The position numbers were made by a program, and so were the translations under genes. From Microbaculum marinum (GTDB taxonomy: Bacteria > Pseudomonadota > Alphaproteobacteria > Rhizobiales > Tepidamorphaceae): a DNA stretch of 64,000 bases. The DNA lies in assembly GCF_042646165.1 (NCBI RefSeq), contig NZ_JBHRTC010000016.1; one strand, 5' to 3'. Positions 8,701 to 17,410 of the stretch are shown here, one piece after another (within the stretch, counting starts at the first letter, position 1; each line of letters opens with the position of its first letter). The notes beneath the pieces are model-generated. The model searched no databases, was not told the origin of the DNA, and saw only the letters and a program-made list of their open reading frames with translations.

Positions 8701-9275
8701 CGCTCCACCCCGTCGATCAGCAGCTTCTTGATCGCCGCCTCGCCCTTGCCGCCGATCGCCACCACGACGTTGACCCTGCTGTCGTCGCGCAGGTTCTCGA
8801 TGTTGCGGCCTTCGCCTTCGGGGACGAAGTACTGCTCGATGCCGTAGTCGACCCTGAGCGTGCGGCAGGGGCTGGGGCAGGCGTCCGGGTCGTCGACAGG
8901 CGAGGAGCCCTCGTAGACCGACCGCACCCGGCCCTGTATGACCGCCCGCTCCGGCAGCGTCGGCGGCCGGTGGCGGAAGATACCGATCGGCTGGGCCGGT
9001 CCGCTGAGGCTGGTGTCGAGCGCCACCCAGACGTGATCGTTCTCGGAGAATTCCGTGTCGCCGCCGATCATTCCCGGGCGCAGCGTGGTGATGTCGTAGT
9101 CGAGCTGCACGAAGTCTCCGCGGAACAGGTCGCGCGGGTCCACGGGGACGACGGCCAGGGTGACCTCGGTGCCGCTGCGCAGCAGTTCGGCACGGTCGAG
9201 CACCATCCAGCCGAGCGCGGCGGTCTGCAGGACCAGGACGATGAGAAGCCGCAGGAGGATGCCCGGCCGCATCAT
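8679..9275 (-). CDS. GDYXXLXY domain-containing protein
   Basis: A 198-residue membrane-anchored protein of the GDYXXLXY family: one N-terminal hydrophobic helix (residues 4-22), the defining word GDFVQLDYDI near residue 51, and a beta-rich exported part. The family nearly always partners DUF2157/DUF4401 membrane proteins. That is the case here: its ATG at 9275 overlaps the DUF2157 stop in an ATGA, so the two are translationally coupled. Function is unknown; an envelope role is inferred. The gene's 3' end overlaps the convergent rhomboid gene by 22 bases. Confidence 0.85.
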   Translation of the reverse strand: MMRPGILLRLLIVLVLQTAALGWMVLDRAELLRSGTEVTLAVVPVDPRDLFRGDFVQLDYDITTLRPGMIGGDTEFSENDHVWVALDTSLSGPAQPIGIFRHRPPTLPERAVIQGRVRSVYEGSSPVDDPDACPSPCRTLRVDYGIEQYFVPEGEGRNIENLRDDSRVNVVVAIGGKGEAAIKKLLIDGVERYEEPLF

Positions 9276-10615
9276 GCCCGCGCCCCTCCGGCGGCGCGTG
9301 CGCCTCCGTCGGCGGGCGTCAGCCGTCGCTGCAGGCGCACCAGGATGGCGGCCAGCGCGATCATCAGGATGCCGCCGGTCAGGAAGAACACCGCCGTGTC
9401 GAGCAGCGTGCCGAACGTCACGAAGTAGAGGTAGAGGACCTCCGCTGCGAAGGCGATAAGGCCGAAGGTCGCGGCTGCGCGGCTGCCGACCCTGTTGCCG
9501 AAGGCGACCGTCCAGACGCCGGCGACCATCACCAGCACGCCCAGCAGGATCTGCATGCCGAGCGACTCCGCGAAGGCCTCGTTGCGCGCCGCGGCCAGGC
9601 TGAGCCCGATGGCGGCGATTCCCATCGCCAGGGGAACGGCGCCGTCGAGCAGTATGCTGCGGAGGCCGGCCCGGGTGATCGCGAGCAGCAGTCCGGCGAG
9701 AGCAATCAGCACGCCGGCCACCATCAGCGGCGGTCGGTCGATCTCGAGGTCGGGGATGCCGCTGTCGAAGATTGCGAACTGCAGCAGGATCAGCATCGCC
9801 AGGAACCCGATCAGGCCGTAGATCCCGAAGACCGGTCCGAACGCCGAGGCCTTGGTCCAGTGGACGTGCGCGGAGAGAAACCGGCCGAGCGCGAAGAACA
9901 CCAGTGCCGCGCCGCAGCCGACGCACACCGACGAGGCGGCCGACCAGTCGTTCTCGTAGGCGGAGTTGAGCACCGAGACGACGATCCAGCCGACCAGCGC
10001 CAGCACCGAGAGATGGATGCCCGACGACCAGTGCCAGGCGCCCGCCACGACGCCGATCAGCACGACGGCGACCACGTAGGGCCAGTGGACCATCCACCCG
10101 TAGTCGACGACCTCGTACCAGCTCCACAGGGACAGTACGACGAGCGCCAGCAGCAGCGACGCGCGTGACGGGCCGAGCAGGGCCGCGATGAAGGCGCCGA
10201 CCCCCCACATCAGCAGCGCGTCGGGATAGTCGCCCGAGATGTGGTAGCTCTGGGCCACCAGCATGATCGATGCGCCGAACAGTGCCGAGCCCGCGAAGAT
10301 CGCCGCGTCCGCGAACCATGGGTGGCGGGCAAGCGACATCAGCGCCGCGATGCCGTAGCAGGCCGCCATCCCGGCGACCAGCAGGCCGAGCCGGAACGGA
10401 CGCGCCATGTCCGCCCAGTTGGCCGCCACGAAGGCGATCGCGCTGAAGGCGATCAGGATCGCGCCGAGGAACCCGAGGATGATCGCCGTGCGGGGGCGCG
10501 CTTCCTGGCCGATGGAGGCGAGCATCTCTTCGGCGGCCTCCGGCGTCACCAGACCGCGCTCTTGCCATGCGTCCAGGTCGCGCTCGAGGCGTCGTCTGTA
10601 GAGGACATCCAGCAT
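9272..10615 (-). CDS. DUF2157 domain-containing membrane protein
   Basis: A 447-residue integral membrane protein. A soluble N-terminal part of about 45 residues (RRLERDLDAWQERGLVTPE, typical of DUF2157) precedes about 13-14 hydrophobic segments up to residue 430. No catalytic motif is recognisable. It is coupled by an ATGA overlap to the GDYXXLXY gene downstream, the common pairing for this family. It is divergent from the CBS-domain gene, with a 128-base shared upstream region. The function of the pair is not known. Confidence 0.85.
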   Translation of the reverse strand: MLDVLYRRRLERDLDAWQERGLVTPEAAEEMLASIGQEARPRTAIILGFLGAILIAFSAIAFVAANWADMARPFRLGLLVAGMAACYGIAALMSLARHPWFADAAIFAGSALFGASIMLVAQSYHISGDYPDALLMWGVGAFIAALLGPSRASLLLALVVLSLWSWYEVVDYGWMVHWPYVVAVVLIGVVAGAWHWSSGIHLSVLALVGWIVVSVLNSAYENDWSAASSVCVGCGAALVFFALGRFLSAHVHWTKASAFGPVFGIYGLIGFLAMLILLQFAIFDSGIPDLEIDRPPLMVAGVLIALAGLLLAITRAGLRSILLDGAVPLAMGIAAIGLSLAAARNEAFAESLGMQILLGVLVMVAGVWTVAFGNRVGSRAAATFGLIAFAAEVLYLYFVTFGTLLDTAVFFLTGGILMIALAAILVRLQRRLTPADGGARAAGGARA

Positions 10616-10743
10616 GGTCGGCTTCGGTCGGGGCCCCGTTGGTGGTCAAGCCTGGGCGCTCGGACGATTGCGTCCGGCGCACAGCGGGCGCATCATACTC
10701 AATTCAACCGCCGTGCAAGAGGCCGAACACGGGAGGAGCCCAG

Positions 10744-11172
10744 ATGAATGTAGCCGTCATCCTGACCCGCAAGGGCCGAGACGTCGTGACGACGACACCG
10801 GATACCACTATGGCCGCGGCCTGTGAACTCCTTGAAACCAAAGGCATCGGCGCCGTTGTGGTGAGCCACGGCGGCGACAGGGTGGACGGAATCTTCTCCG
10901 AGCGCGACTTCGTGCGGGCCATCGCCCGACAGGGTGCGGCGGCCCTGGATCAGCCGGTATCCGAACACATGACGTCCCGGGTCGAGACATGCGGCCCCGA
11001 CGATTCGGTCGCAATGCTGATGCGCCGCATGACCGACGGGAAGTTCCGGCACATGCCGGTGGTCGAATCCGGCCGGCTCGTCGGCATCATCTCGATCGGC
11101 GACGTCGTCAAGGAGCGCATCGCCGAAGCGGAGGCGGAGGCGAGTGCCATGCGGGAATACATCACCGCCTGA
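10744..11172 (+). CDS. CBS domain-containing protein
   Basis: A 142-residue protein made only of two CBS domains (about residues 8-65 and 75-130), forming a Bateman module that usually binds adenosine nucleotides. The words GIGAVVV, GIFSERDFVRAIA, FRHMPVVESGRLVGIISIGDVVK are typical. Such stand-alone modules act as energy or ligand sensors for other proteins; the partner is unknown. The ATG at 10744 has a strong GGGAGGAG site; longer in-frame starts are unsupported. Confidence 0.9.
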   Translation: MNVAVILTRKGRDVVTTTPDTTMAAACELLETKGIGAVVVSHGGDRVDGIFSERDFVRAIARQGAAALDQPVSEHMTSRVETCGPDDSVAMLMRRMTDGKFRHMPVVESGRLVGIISIGDVVKERIAEAEAEASAMREYITA

Positions 11173-11196
11173 CCTGCGGGCGGGACGGCGAGCGGT

Positions 11197-12162
11197 TCAG
11201 GCATTCTCGGCGCGGCCGAGCGTGTCGACGGCCTCGCCGATGTCGCCGAGCGCCCGTTCGGCCGCCTCGATGCCCAGCGCGATCGCCTCGCGCGCCCGAT
11301 GGAACTCGAACAGGCCGATCTTGCGCATGCGCGGCGACACCGTCACGTCCGGCGGGTCGCCGCCGAGGCGGGCCCGCGCGATGCGGTCCTGGGTGATGTT
11401 GAAGGCGTCTATCATCACCGAGGATATCCCCGGCGCGCCGTCGCGGTGGCCGAACATCTGCCGGCGCAGCAGCCGCCCGGCATTGCGCGGCGGCGCGGCT
11501 CCTTCGGCCTCGTCCTCGTCGCCGTCGCTCCAGTAGGGCTTCACCGAGCCGCGCCCGAAGACGTCGGAGTGCAGGTTGACCGCGATCACCAGCCGCGCCC
11601 CCATCGCCCGGCACACCGATACCGGGATCGGATTGACCAGCGCCCCGTCGATCAGCCAGCGGGCGCCGAGCTTCACCGGCCGGAACACGCCGGGCAGGGC
11701 GTAGGAGGCCCGCATCGCGTCGACCAGCCGGCCCTGCGACAGCCAGATCTCGTGACCGGTGCCGAGCTCGGTGGCGATCGCGCAGAACGTCTTCGGCAGC
11801 GATTCCGTCTGCGTGTCCTCGAACTGCCGCTCCAGCAGGTCGCTCAGCTTCGTGCCGGTGATCAGGCCGGAGCCGCCGAAGTTGAAGTCCATCAGCCCGA
11901 ACATGCGCCGCCGGCTGAGGGTGAGGGCGAAGTCTTCGAGCCCGTCGAGCTTGCCCGCCGCATAGCAGCCGCCGACCACCGCGCCGATCGAGGTGCCGGC
12001 GATGATGTCGGGAACGTAGCCGGCGGCCTCGAGCGTCCTGAGGACGCCGATGTGCGCCCAGCCGCGCGCCGCGCCGCCGCCGAGCGCGATGCCGATCGAC
12101 GGACGGGGCCGCGACCGGGGCTTCGTCGTGTCGTCAGGGGATGGAACGGTGGCCTGATCCAT
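11197..12162 (-). CDS. Patatin-like phospholipase family protein (RssA-type)
   Basis: Predicted lipid acyl hydrolase of 321 residues with a Ser-Asp dyad. The oxyanion loop GGGAARG is near residue 29, the nucleophile in GTSIGA near residue 57, and the Asp in DGALVNPIPV near residue 195. No signal peptide is seen. The size and motifs fit the bacterial RssA/NTE-like group. The start ATG 12162 has no strong ribosome-binding site; the upstream extension is low-complexity and unlikely to be translated. It is convergent with the CBS gene. Confidence 0.85.
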   Translation of the reverse strand: MDQATVPSPDDTTKPRSRPRPSIGIALGGGAARGWAHIGVLRTLEAAGYVPDIIAGTSIGAVVGGCYAAGKLDGLEDFALTLSRRRMFGLMDFNFGGSGLITGTKLSDLLERQFEDTQTESLPKTFCAIATELGTGHEIWLSQGRLVDAMRASYALPGVFRPVKLGARWLIDGALVNPIPVSVCRAMGARLVIAVNLHSDVFGRGSVKPYWSDGDEDEAEGAAPPRNAGRLLRRQMFGHRDGAPGISSVMIDAFNITQDRIARARLGGDPPDVTVSPRMRKIGLFEFHRAREAIALGIEAAERALGDIGEAVDTLGRAENA

Positions 12163-12319
12163 GGTGGGAGCGTCGGCGGCTGTCGAGATTGTGGTCGGCG
12201 GGACTATGGCACAGTCCTGGCACGTTGTCGGCAGGGCGACGGCGCGTGTTCGGCACCGTTCTGACACTGCGACGGCACGATATGTGACGTTTGCGAACGG
12301 TGTGCGAGTTCCGCCGGAT

Positions 12320-12742
12320 TCAGTCCTCGAATCGCAGGATGTCCGCGTCCGAAAGCGGCCGGCCCACCGGAATCGTGCGGTAGAAGCAGGTCCGCCGCCC
12401 GGTGTGGCAACTCGCCCCGGAACCGGCCACACGGACCTTGATCCAGACCGCGTCCTGGTCGCAGTCGACCCGCATCTCCTCGATCCTCTGCGTCGTGCCG
12501 CTGGTATCGCCCTTGCGCCAGAGCTCGCCGCGCGACCGGCTCCAGTAGTGGGCAATGCCGGTTTCTATCGACTTTTCAAGGGCTTCGGAGTTCATGTGGG
12601 CGAGCATCAGCACCTCGCCCGTCGCCGCGTCGGTCGCAACACAGGTGACGAGCCCGTCGGCGCCGAACTTCGGCGAGAGCCGGTTGCCCGACTCCAGTTC
12701 GGCCTTGTCGGCCGGAGGCGCAAAGGGTGAGGCGGCGTTCAT
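12320..12742 (-). CDS. hisI: Phosphoribosyl-AMP cyclohydrolase
   Basis: Third step of histidine synthesis: opens the purine ring of phosphoribosyl-AMP. The protein is 140 residues and monofunctional, without the HisE domain. The zinc and magnesium motifs are visible: MRVDCDQDA and SCHTGRRTCFYR, plus YWSRSRGELWRKGDTSG. It follows folE on the same strand by 45 bases. Other his genes are not in the window, so the pathway is scattered, as is common in alphaproteobacteria. Confidence 0.96.
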   Translation of the reverse strand: MNAASPFAPPADKAELESGNRLSPKFGADGLVTCVATDAATGEVLMLAHMNSEALEKSIETGIAHYWSRSRGELWRKGDTSGTTQRIEEMRVDCDQDAVWIKVRVAGSGASCHTGRRTCFYRTIPVGRPLSDADILRFED

Positions 12743-12787
12743 GCGAGCGGACCAGGCGCGCCGGCAGCGCGCATATCGATCATCCCG

Positions 12788-13447
12788 TCAGCGGTTGCGG
12801 ATGAGGCGCAGGAAGCGCTCCTGTTCGGCCGGATCGTTCTGGAAAACCCCGGTAAACTGGGTCGTTACCGTCGAAACGCCGTGCTTCTGAACCCCGCGCA
12901 GGCTCATGCAGGAATGCTCCGCCTCCAGCAGCAGCGCCACGCCGCGCGGCTGCAGCACCTCGTCGATCGTGGTGGCGATCTGCGCCGTCAGGTTCTCCTG
13001 CGTCTGCAACCGCCGCGCATAGATTTCCACGACGCGGGCAAGTTTCGACAGCCCGACCACCCGACCTTCCGGATAGTAGGCGACGTGCGCGGTGCCGGTG
13101 AACGGCAGCATGTGGTGCTCGCAATGGGACACGAACGGAATATCGCGCAGGAGCACGATGTCGTCGTAGCCGCCGACTTCCTCGAAAGTCCGGGACAGCG
13201 CCTCGATCGGGCACTCGAAATAGCCCCCGTACAGTTCCTCGAAGGCGCGGGCGACGCGGGCCGGCGTGTCGATCAGGCCCTCGCGCTTGGGATCGTCGCC
13301 GGTCCATGCGATCAGCGTTCTGACCGCGGCCTCGACCTGCTCGCGGCTCGGCTTCCCGCCCCGGTCGCGTTCGCGCGTCTCGACGGAACCGCCCGAGAAA
13401 TTGCGCAGGATCGCGTCCATCGAGTTCTTACCTGGGCCGTCGGACAT
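12788..13447 (-). CDS. folE: GTP cyclohydrolase I
   Basis: Converts GTP to 7,8-dihydroneopterin triphosphate, the first step toward tetrahydrofolate. It is 219 residues, with the zinc-binding CEHHMLPF near residue 108 and HSCMSLRG near residue 180, so it is the zinc-dependent type I enzyme. The N-terminal 30 residues are variable. ATG 13447 is preceded by GAGGAT. It is probably co-transcribed with hisI downstream. A 245-base region separates it from the divergent Fe-S scaffold gene. Confidence 0.96.
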   Translation of the reverse strand: MSDGPGKNSMDAILRNFSGGSVETRERDRGGKPSREQVEAAVRTLIAWTGDDPKREGLIDTPARVARAFEELYGGYFECPIEALSRTFEEVGGYDDIVLLRDIPFVSHCEHHMLPFTGTAHVAYYPEGRVVGLSKLARVVEIYARRLQTQENLTAQIATTIDEVLQPRGVALLLEAEHSCMSLRGVQKHGVSTVTTQFTGVFQNDPAEQERFLRLIRNR

Positions 13448-13692
13448 GGTGGAAATCTATCCTCAGAAAGCTCATTCGACTGCGATTGACAGGGTACGTC
13501 GGACCGGATGGTAAGGCAAAACCTTATGATTCCTGAAACGCCTTGTCACACCAATCGTTCGTCTCGATATATAGGTGCGTGTTTCGGCCGACAAGGAACC
13601 GGAACGGATAGACGCGGGCAGACCAACGCATAGCTTGCATTTGCGGGCTGCATTGGAACCTGATCGGCGGAATTGGAACTCGGGATCCGCTC

Positions 13693-14139
13693 ATGCTGGA
13701 CGAAATCTACAACAAGCGCATTCTGGAGCTGGCCGGAAATATTCCCCGGCTTGGACGTCTGGACGATCCCGACGGAACGGCCAAGGGCCACAGCAAGCTC
13801 TGCGGGTCCACGGTCACCGTCGACGTGAAGATGGACGACGACAAGGTTTCCGATTTCGCCCACGAAGTTAAGGCCTGCGCGCTCGGCCAGTCGTCCTCCT
13901 CGATCATGGCGCGGAATGTCATCGGTGCGACGCTTCCGGAACTGAGGACGGCGCGCGACGAGATGCAGGCGATGCTGAAGGAGAACGGGCCGCCGCCCAC
14001 CGGACGCTTCGCCGATGCCGCGGTCCTCGAGCCGGTGCGGGATTTCAAGGCCCGCCATGCCTCCACCATGTTGACCTTCAACGCAACCGTCGAGGCCGTC
14101 GAGAAAGCTCTGGCCAAGCAGAAGGAAGACGCAGCCTGA
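13693..14139 (+). CDS. Iron-sulfur cluster assembly scaffold protein (IscU/NifU N-like)
   Basis: A 148-residue member of the IscU-like scaffold fold. Two of the canonical cluster Cys are visible, in SKLCGSTV near residue 37 and KACALGQSSSS near residue 62. At the third position, where IscU has Cys, the sequence reads FKARHAST, with His. This subgroup is widespread in alphaproteobacteria and often lies next to yidD, as here. Cluster binding is plausible but unproven for this subgroup. The yidD frame follows directly. Confidence 0.85.
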   Translation: MLDEIYNKRILELAGNIPRLGRLDDPDGTAKGHSKLCGSTVTVDVKMDDDKVSDFAHEVKACALGQSSSSIMARNVIGATLPELRTARDEMQAMLKENGPPPTGRFADAAVLEPVRDFKARHASTMLTFNATVEAVEKALAKQKEDAA

Positions 14140-14165
14140 GCCTTCGCCGGGAGGAGGGCGGACCG

Positions 14166-14477
14166 ATCGCGCGCGCCGCCGGACTGCTGTTCATCGGGCT
14201 GATCCGCATCTACCGCTACACCCTGTCGGCGCTGATCGGGCGGCAGTGCCGGTATCTGCCAACCTGCTCGGAATACACCGAGGACGCCATTCGGCGGTAC
14301 GGACCGTGGCCCGGACTCTGGATGGGAATGGCCCGTTTTTCGCGCTGCAATCCCCTGGGCGCCTCGGGTTTCGACCCCGTTCCCGACACCTTGCCCGAGC
14401 ATGGCCGCTGGTATAAGCCGTGGCGCTACGGTCGCTGGAGCGGCCGGCACATCGCGCTCCGCCCCGACGCCGACTGA
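14166..14477 (+). CDS. yidD: Membrane protein insertion efficiency factor YidD (non-canonical start)
   Basis: The frame encodes the full YidD core: LIRIYRYTLSALIG, the Cys-rich QCRYLPTCSEYTEDAI, and RFSRCNPLG. YidD is a small membrane-associated protein that aids YidC-dependent insertion. No ATG, GTG or TTG occurs in this frame between the upstream scaffold gene's stop and the conserved core; the first ATG lies after the conserved Cys cluster. An ATC at 14166 sits 8 bases after an ideal AGGAGG (14152-14157) and would give a 103-residue protein of normal length. A CTG at 14136, overlapping the preceding stop, is the other choice. I mark ATC as the likely start; a sequencing error is also possible. 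Confidence 0.8.
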   Translation: MARAAGLLFIGLIRIYRYTLSALIGRQCRYLPTCSEYTEDAIRRYGPWPGLWMGMARFSRCNPLGASGFDPVPDTLPEHGRWYKPWRYGRWSGRHIALRPDAD

Positions 14478-14547
14478 GCGCGTCCGGCGGAGCAACCAAC
14501 AAGCCGCTTACCTGCGTTGGTATGCAGGAGTTGAGCAGGAGAAGAAG

Positions 14548-16491
14548 ATGATTACGCTGACGTTTCCCGACGAGTCCAAACGCCAGTTCGATGCCGGCAT
14601 CACGGGTGCCGAGATCGCCGAGGGTATTTCCAGGTCGCTTTCCAAGAAGGCGATGGTGGTCAAGCTCGATGGCGAACTGAAGGACCTGTCGGAACCGATC
14701 ACCAAGGATGCCAGGATCGAGATCGTCACGCGCGACGATCCCGACGCGCTGGAGATCATTCGCCACGACACCGCCCATGTGCTGGCCGAGGCCGTGCAGG
14801 AGCTGTTTCCGGGCACGCAGGTGACGATCGGGCCGGTGATCGACAACGGCTTCTACTACGACTTCGCCCGCGACGAGGCGTTCACGCCGGACGACTTCCC
14901 GAAGATCGAGGCGAAGATGCGCGAGATCATCGCCCGCGACGCGCCGTTCACCAGGACGGTGTGGGACCGCGAGGACGCGCGGCGCTACTTCGGCGAGAAG
15001 GGCGAGCGCTACAAGGTCGAGCTGATCGATGCGATCCCGCAGGACCAGGAAATCCGCTTCTATCGCCAGGGCGAGTGGACGGACCTGTGCCGCGGTCCGC
15101 ACGGGCCCTCGACGGGCAAGGTCGGCAGCGCCTTCAAACTGACCAAGCTGGCGGGCGCCTACTGGCGCGGCGATTCCAACAATCCGATGCTCCAGCGCAT
15201 CTACGGCACGGCCTGGGCCAACGACAACGACCTCAAGGCCTACCTGACGATGCTGGAGGAGGCGGAGAAGCGCGACCACCGCCGCCTCGGCCGCGAGATG
15301 GACCTGTTCCATTTCCAGGAGGAGGCGCCCGGCGCCGTGTTCTGGCACGCCCACGGCTGGACGATGTTCCAGGCCCTGATCGCCTACATCCGCCGGCGCC
15401 AGGCCGAGACCGGCTTCATCGAGGTCAACACGCCCGACATGATGGAGCGTACGCTGTGGGAGCAGTCCGGCCACTGGGAGAAGTTCGGCGAGAACATGTT
15501 CACGACGGTGACGCCGGATGAGCGGGTGCATTGCTGCAAGCCCATGAACTGTCCCGGCCACGTGCAGGTGTTCAAGAACGGGTTGAAGAGTTACCGTGAT
15601 CTGCCTATGCGCATTGCGGAATTCGGAAAGGTGCACCGCTACGAGCCGTCCGGTGCGCTGCACGGGCTGATGCGCGTCCGTCACTTCACGCAGGACGATG
15701 CGCATATCTTCTGCACCGATGAGCAGATCACCGCGGAGTGCATAGCGGTCAACGCGACGATCCTGTCGATCTATCGCGACTTCGGCTTCGAGAACGTGAC
15801 CATCAAGTTTTCCGACCGGCCGGAAAAGCGTGTCGGATCGGATGCGGTCTGGGACAAGGCCGAGGATGCCCTCAAGCAGGCCTGCGAGGCCGCCGGCATC
15901 GCCTGGGAGCTCAATCCGGGCGAGGGGGCCTTCTACGGTCCGAAGCTCGAGTACGTGCTGCGCGACGCCATCGGGCGCGACTGGCAGTGCGGCACCCTGC
16001 AGGTCGACTTCAACCTGCCGGAGCGGCTCGGCGCCTTCTACATCGGCGCCGACGGCGAGAAGCACGTTCCCGTCATGCTGCACCGGGCGATGTTCGGCTC
16101 GCTGGAACGGTTCATCGGCATCCTGATCGAGAACTATGCCGGCCATCTGCCGCTGTGGCTGTCGCCGGTGCAGGTGGTCGTGGCGACGATCACGTCGGAC
16201 GCCGACGACTATGCCGAGCAGGTCCGGGCCAGGCTCGAGGCGGGAGGTATCAGGACCGACATCGATCTGCGCAACGAGAAGATCAACTACAAGATCCGCG
16301 AGCACTCGCTCGCCAAGGTCCCCGCGATCGTCGTCTGCGGCAAGCGGGAGGCCGAGGAAGGGACCATCAACATTCGTCGCCTCGGCACCAGAGACCAGGC
16401 AGTTCTCCCCCTCGATCAGGCGATCGCCGAGTTCGTCGAGGAGGCGACCCCGCCGGACATCAGACGGCTGCAACTGTCGAAGGCGGCGTAG
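14548..16491 (+). CDS. thrS: Threonine--tRNA ligase
   Basis: Charges tRNA-Thr with threonine. It has the full four-part layout in 647 residues: TGS domain (1-62), editing domain with HDTAHVLAEA near residue 75, class II catalytic core (about 245-540) with the zinc-binding Cys in CCKPMNCPGH and the motif 2 segment RVRHFTQDDAHIFC, and the C-terminal anticodon-binding domain with EKINYKIREHSL. The ATG at 14548 follows GCAGGAGAAGAAG. It lies 70 bases after yidD and ends before a strong hairpin. Confidence 0.97.
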   Translation: MITLTFPDESKRQFDAGITGAEIAEGISRSLSKKAMVVKLDGELKDLSEPITKDARIEIVTRDDPDALEIIRHDTAHVLAEAVQELFPGTQVTIGPVIDNGFYYDFARDEAFTPDDFPKIEAKMREIIARDAPFTRTVWDREDARRYFGEKGERYKVELIDAIPQDQEIRFYRQGEWTDLCRGPHGPSTGKVGSAFKLTKLAGAYWRGDSNNPMLQRIYGTAWANDNDLKAYLTMLEEAEKRDHRRLGREMDLFHFQEEAPGAVFWHAHGWTMFQALIAYIRRRQAETGFIEVNTPDMMERTLWEQSGHWEKFGENMFTTVTPDERVHCCKPMNCPGHVQVFKNGLKSYRDLPMRIAEFGKVHRYEPSGALHGLMRVRHFTQDDAHIFCTDEQITAECIAVNATILSIYRDFGFENVTIKFSDRPEKRVGSDAVWDKAEDALKQACEAAGIAWELNPGEGAFYGPKLEYVLRDAIGRDWQCGTLQVDFNLPERLGAFYIGADGEKHVPVMLHRAMFGSLERFIGILIENYAGHLPLWLSPVQVVVATITSDADDYAEQVRARLEAGGIRTDIDLRNEKINYKIREHSLAKVPAIVVCGKREAEEGTINIRRLGTRDQAVLPLDQAIAEFVEEATPPDIRRLQLSKAA

Positions 16492-16500
16492 ACCGGCTCG

Positions 16501-16529
16501 CGGTCCGCGCCTGATTCAGGCGCGGACCG
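16501..16529. terminator. Bidirectional terminator-like palindrome between thrS and the CoA lyase gene
   Basis: Perfect 14-base arms (left arm CGGTCCGCGCCTGA) with a single-base centre lie between convergent genes. The right arm starts with the lyase stop codon. Neither side has a long T run (ACTTTCC on the plus side), so termination may be partial or Rho-assisted. Confidence 0.6.
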
Positions 16530-17406
16530 ACTTTCCCGCCGCCCGGGCCCGCGCCAGCAGGCGTTCGGCACGGCGCTGATGAGGGCGGTCGATCATCTGG
16601 CCGTCCAGGCTGGCGACGCCCGCGTGGCCAGCCTCGGCGAGCGCCTGCATCACTGCTTCGGCGTCGCGTATGGCGTTGATCGAAGGCGTAAACACCTCGT
16701 TGATCACGGCGACCTGCGCGGGATGGATTGCCATCTTCGCGACGAAGCCATCGCGGACAGCCTCCTCGCACTCGGCCCGCAGGCCCGCGTCGTTGCGGAA
16801 GTCGGTGTAGACCGTGTCGACCGCCATGACCTCGGCACCGGCGGCGGCGGCAAGGCATAGCGCGCGCGCCAGCCTGTAGAGGTCCGTGTAGTTTCCATTG
16901 CCGTCGCGGTTGGTCAGCGCGCCGACGTCGGCGGAAAGGTCCTCGGCCCCCCAGGTGAGCCCCTCCAACCGCTCGCTGGACCGGGCGTAGCTGCCCATGC
17001 CGAACAGTGAGCCGCCGGTTTCGGTGGCGATTGCGATGATCCGGGTGGCGCCGTCCTCGACGCCGCCGAGCGCCTCTGCCGTCGTGATCTTGGCGTCGAT
17101 CAGCATGACATCGGCGCCGTTGGCTGTCTTGGGGGCGAAGATGCCGTCCGGCGAATGCACGAGCACGGCATCGAGATCATCGTCGGTGAGCCCCGTATCG
17201 AGGGCGTTCACGCGCACATACAGGCGGGGACGATTCAATTCCTTGACGGCTTCCGACAGGAAGCCCGCCGTCACTGCGCGCGCTTCGGCCTTCGCCGTCG
17301 CCGCAACAGAGTCCTCCAGATCGAGGATCAGGGCATCCGCGCCGCTGTCGAGCGCCTTGGCGAGCTTCCTGTGGCTGTCTCCGGGGACGAACAGAAACGA
17401 GCGCAC
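16516..17406 (-). CDS. CoA ester lyase (HpcH/HpaI aldolase, citrate lyase beta/CitE-like)
   Basis: A 296-residue TIM-barrel enzyme of the CitE-like family. Start MRSFLFVPGDSHRKL, the metal and CoA motifs LILDLEDSV near residue 30, TRIIAIATETGG near residue 135 and WGAEDLSADVG near residue 165 are diagnostic. Members cleave or form malyl-, beta-methylmalyl- or citramalyl-CoA. The start is GTG at 17406, four bases after the stop of the MaoC dehydratase gene. The pairing with a MaoC hydratase suggests one short-chain (hydroxy)acyl-CoA pathway, such as mesaconyl/methylmalyl-CoA metabolism or citramalyl-CoA cleavage. No ethylmalonyl-CoA genes are nearby to decide. Confidence 0.87.
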   Translation of the reverse strand: MRSFLFVPGDSHRKLAKALDSGADALILDLEDSVAATAKAEARAVTAGFLSEAVKELNRPRLYVRVNALDTGLTDDDLDAVLVHSPDGIFAPKTANGADVMLIDAKITTAEALGGVEDGATRIIAIATETGGSLFGMGSYARSSERLEGLTWGAEDLSADVGALTNRDGNGNYTDLYRLARALCLAAAAGAEVMAVDTVYTDFRNDAGLRAECEEAVRDGFVAKMAIHPAQVAVINEVFTPSINAIRDAEAVMQALAEAGHAGVASLDGQMIDRPHQRRAERLLARARAAGKSVRA

Positions 17407-17410
17407 CTGG

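Noticed and set aside
14191..16473. 760-codon open frame antisense to thrS and yidD
   Set aside because: No recognisable domain; thrS is beyond doubt on the other strand.
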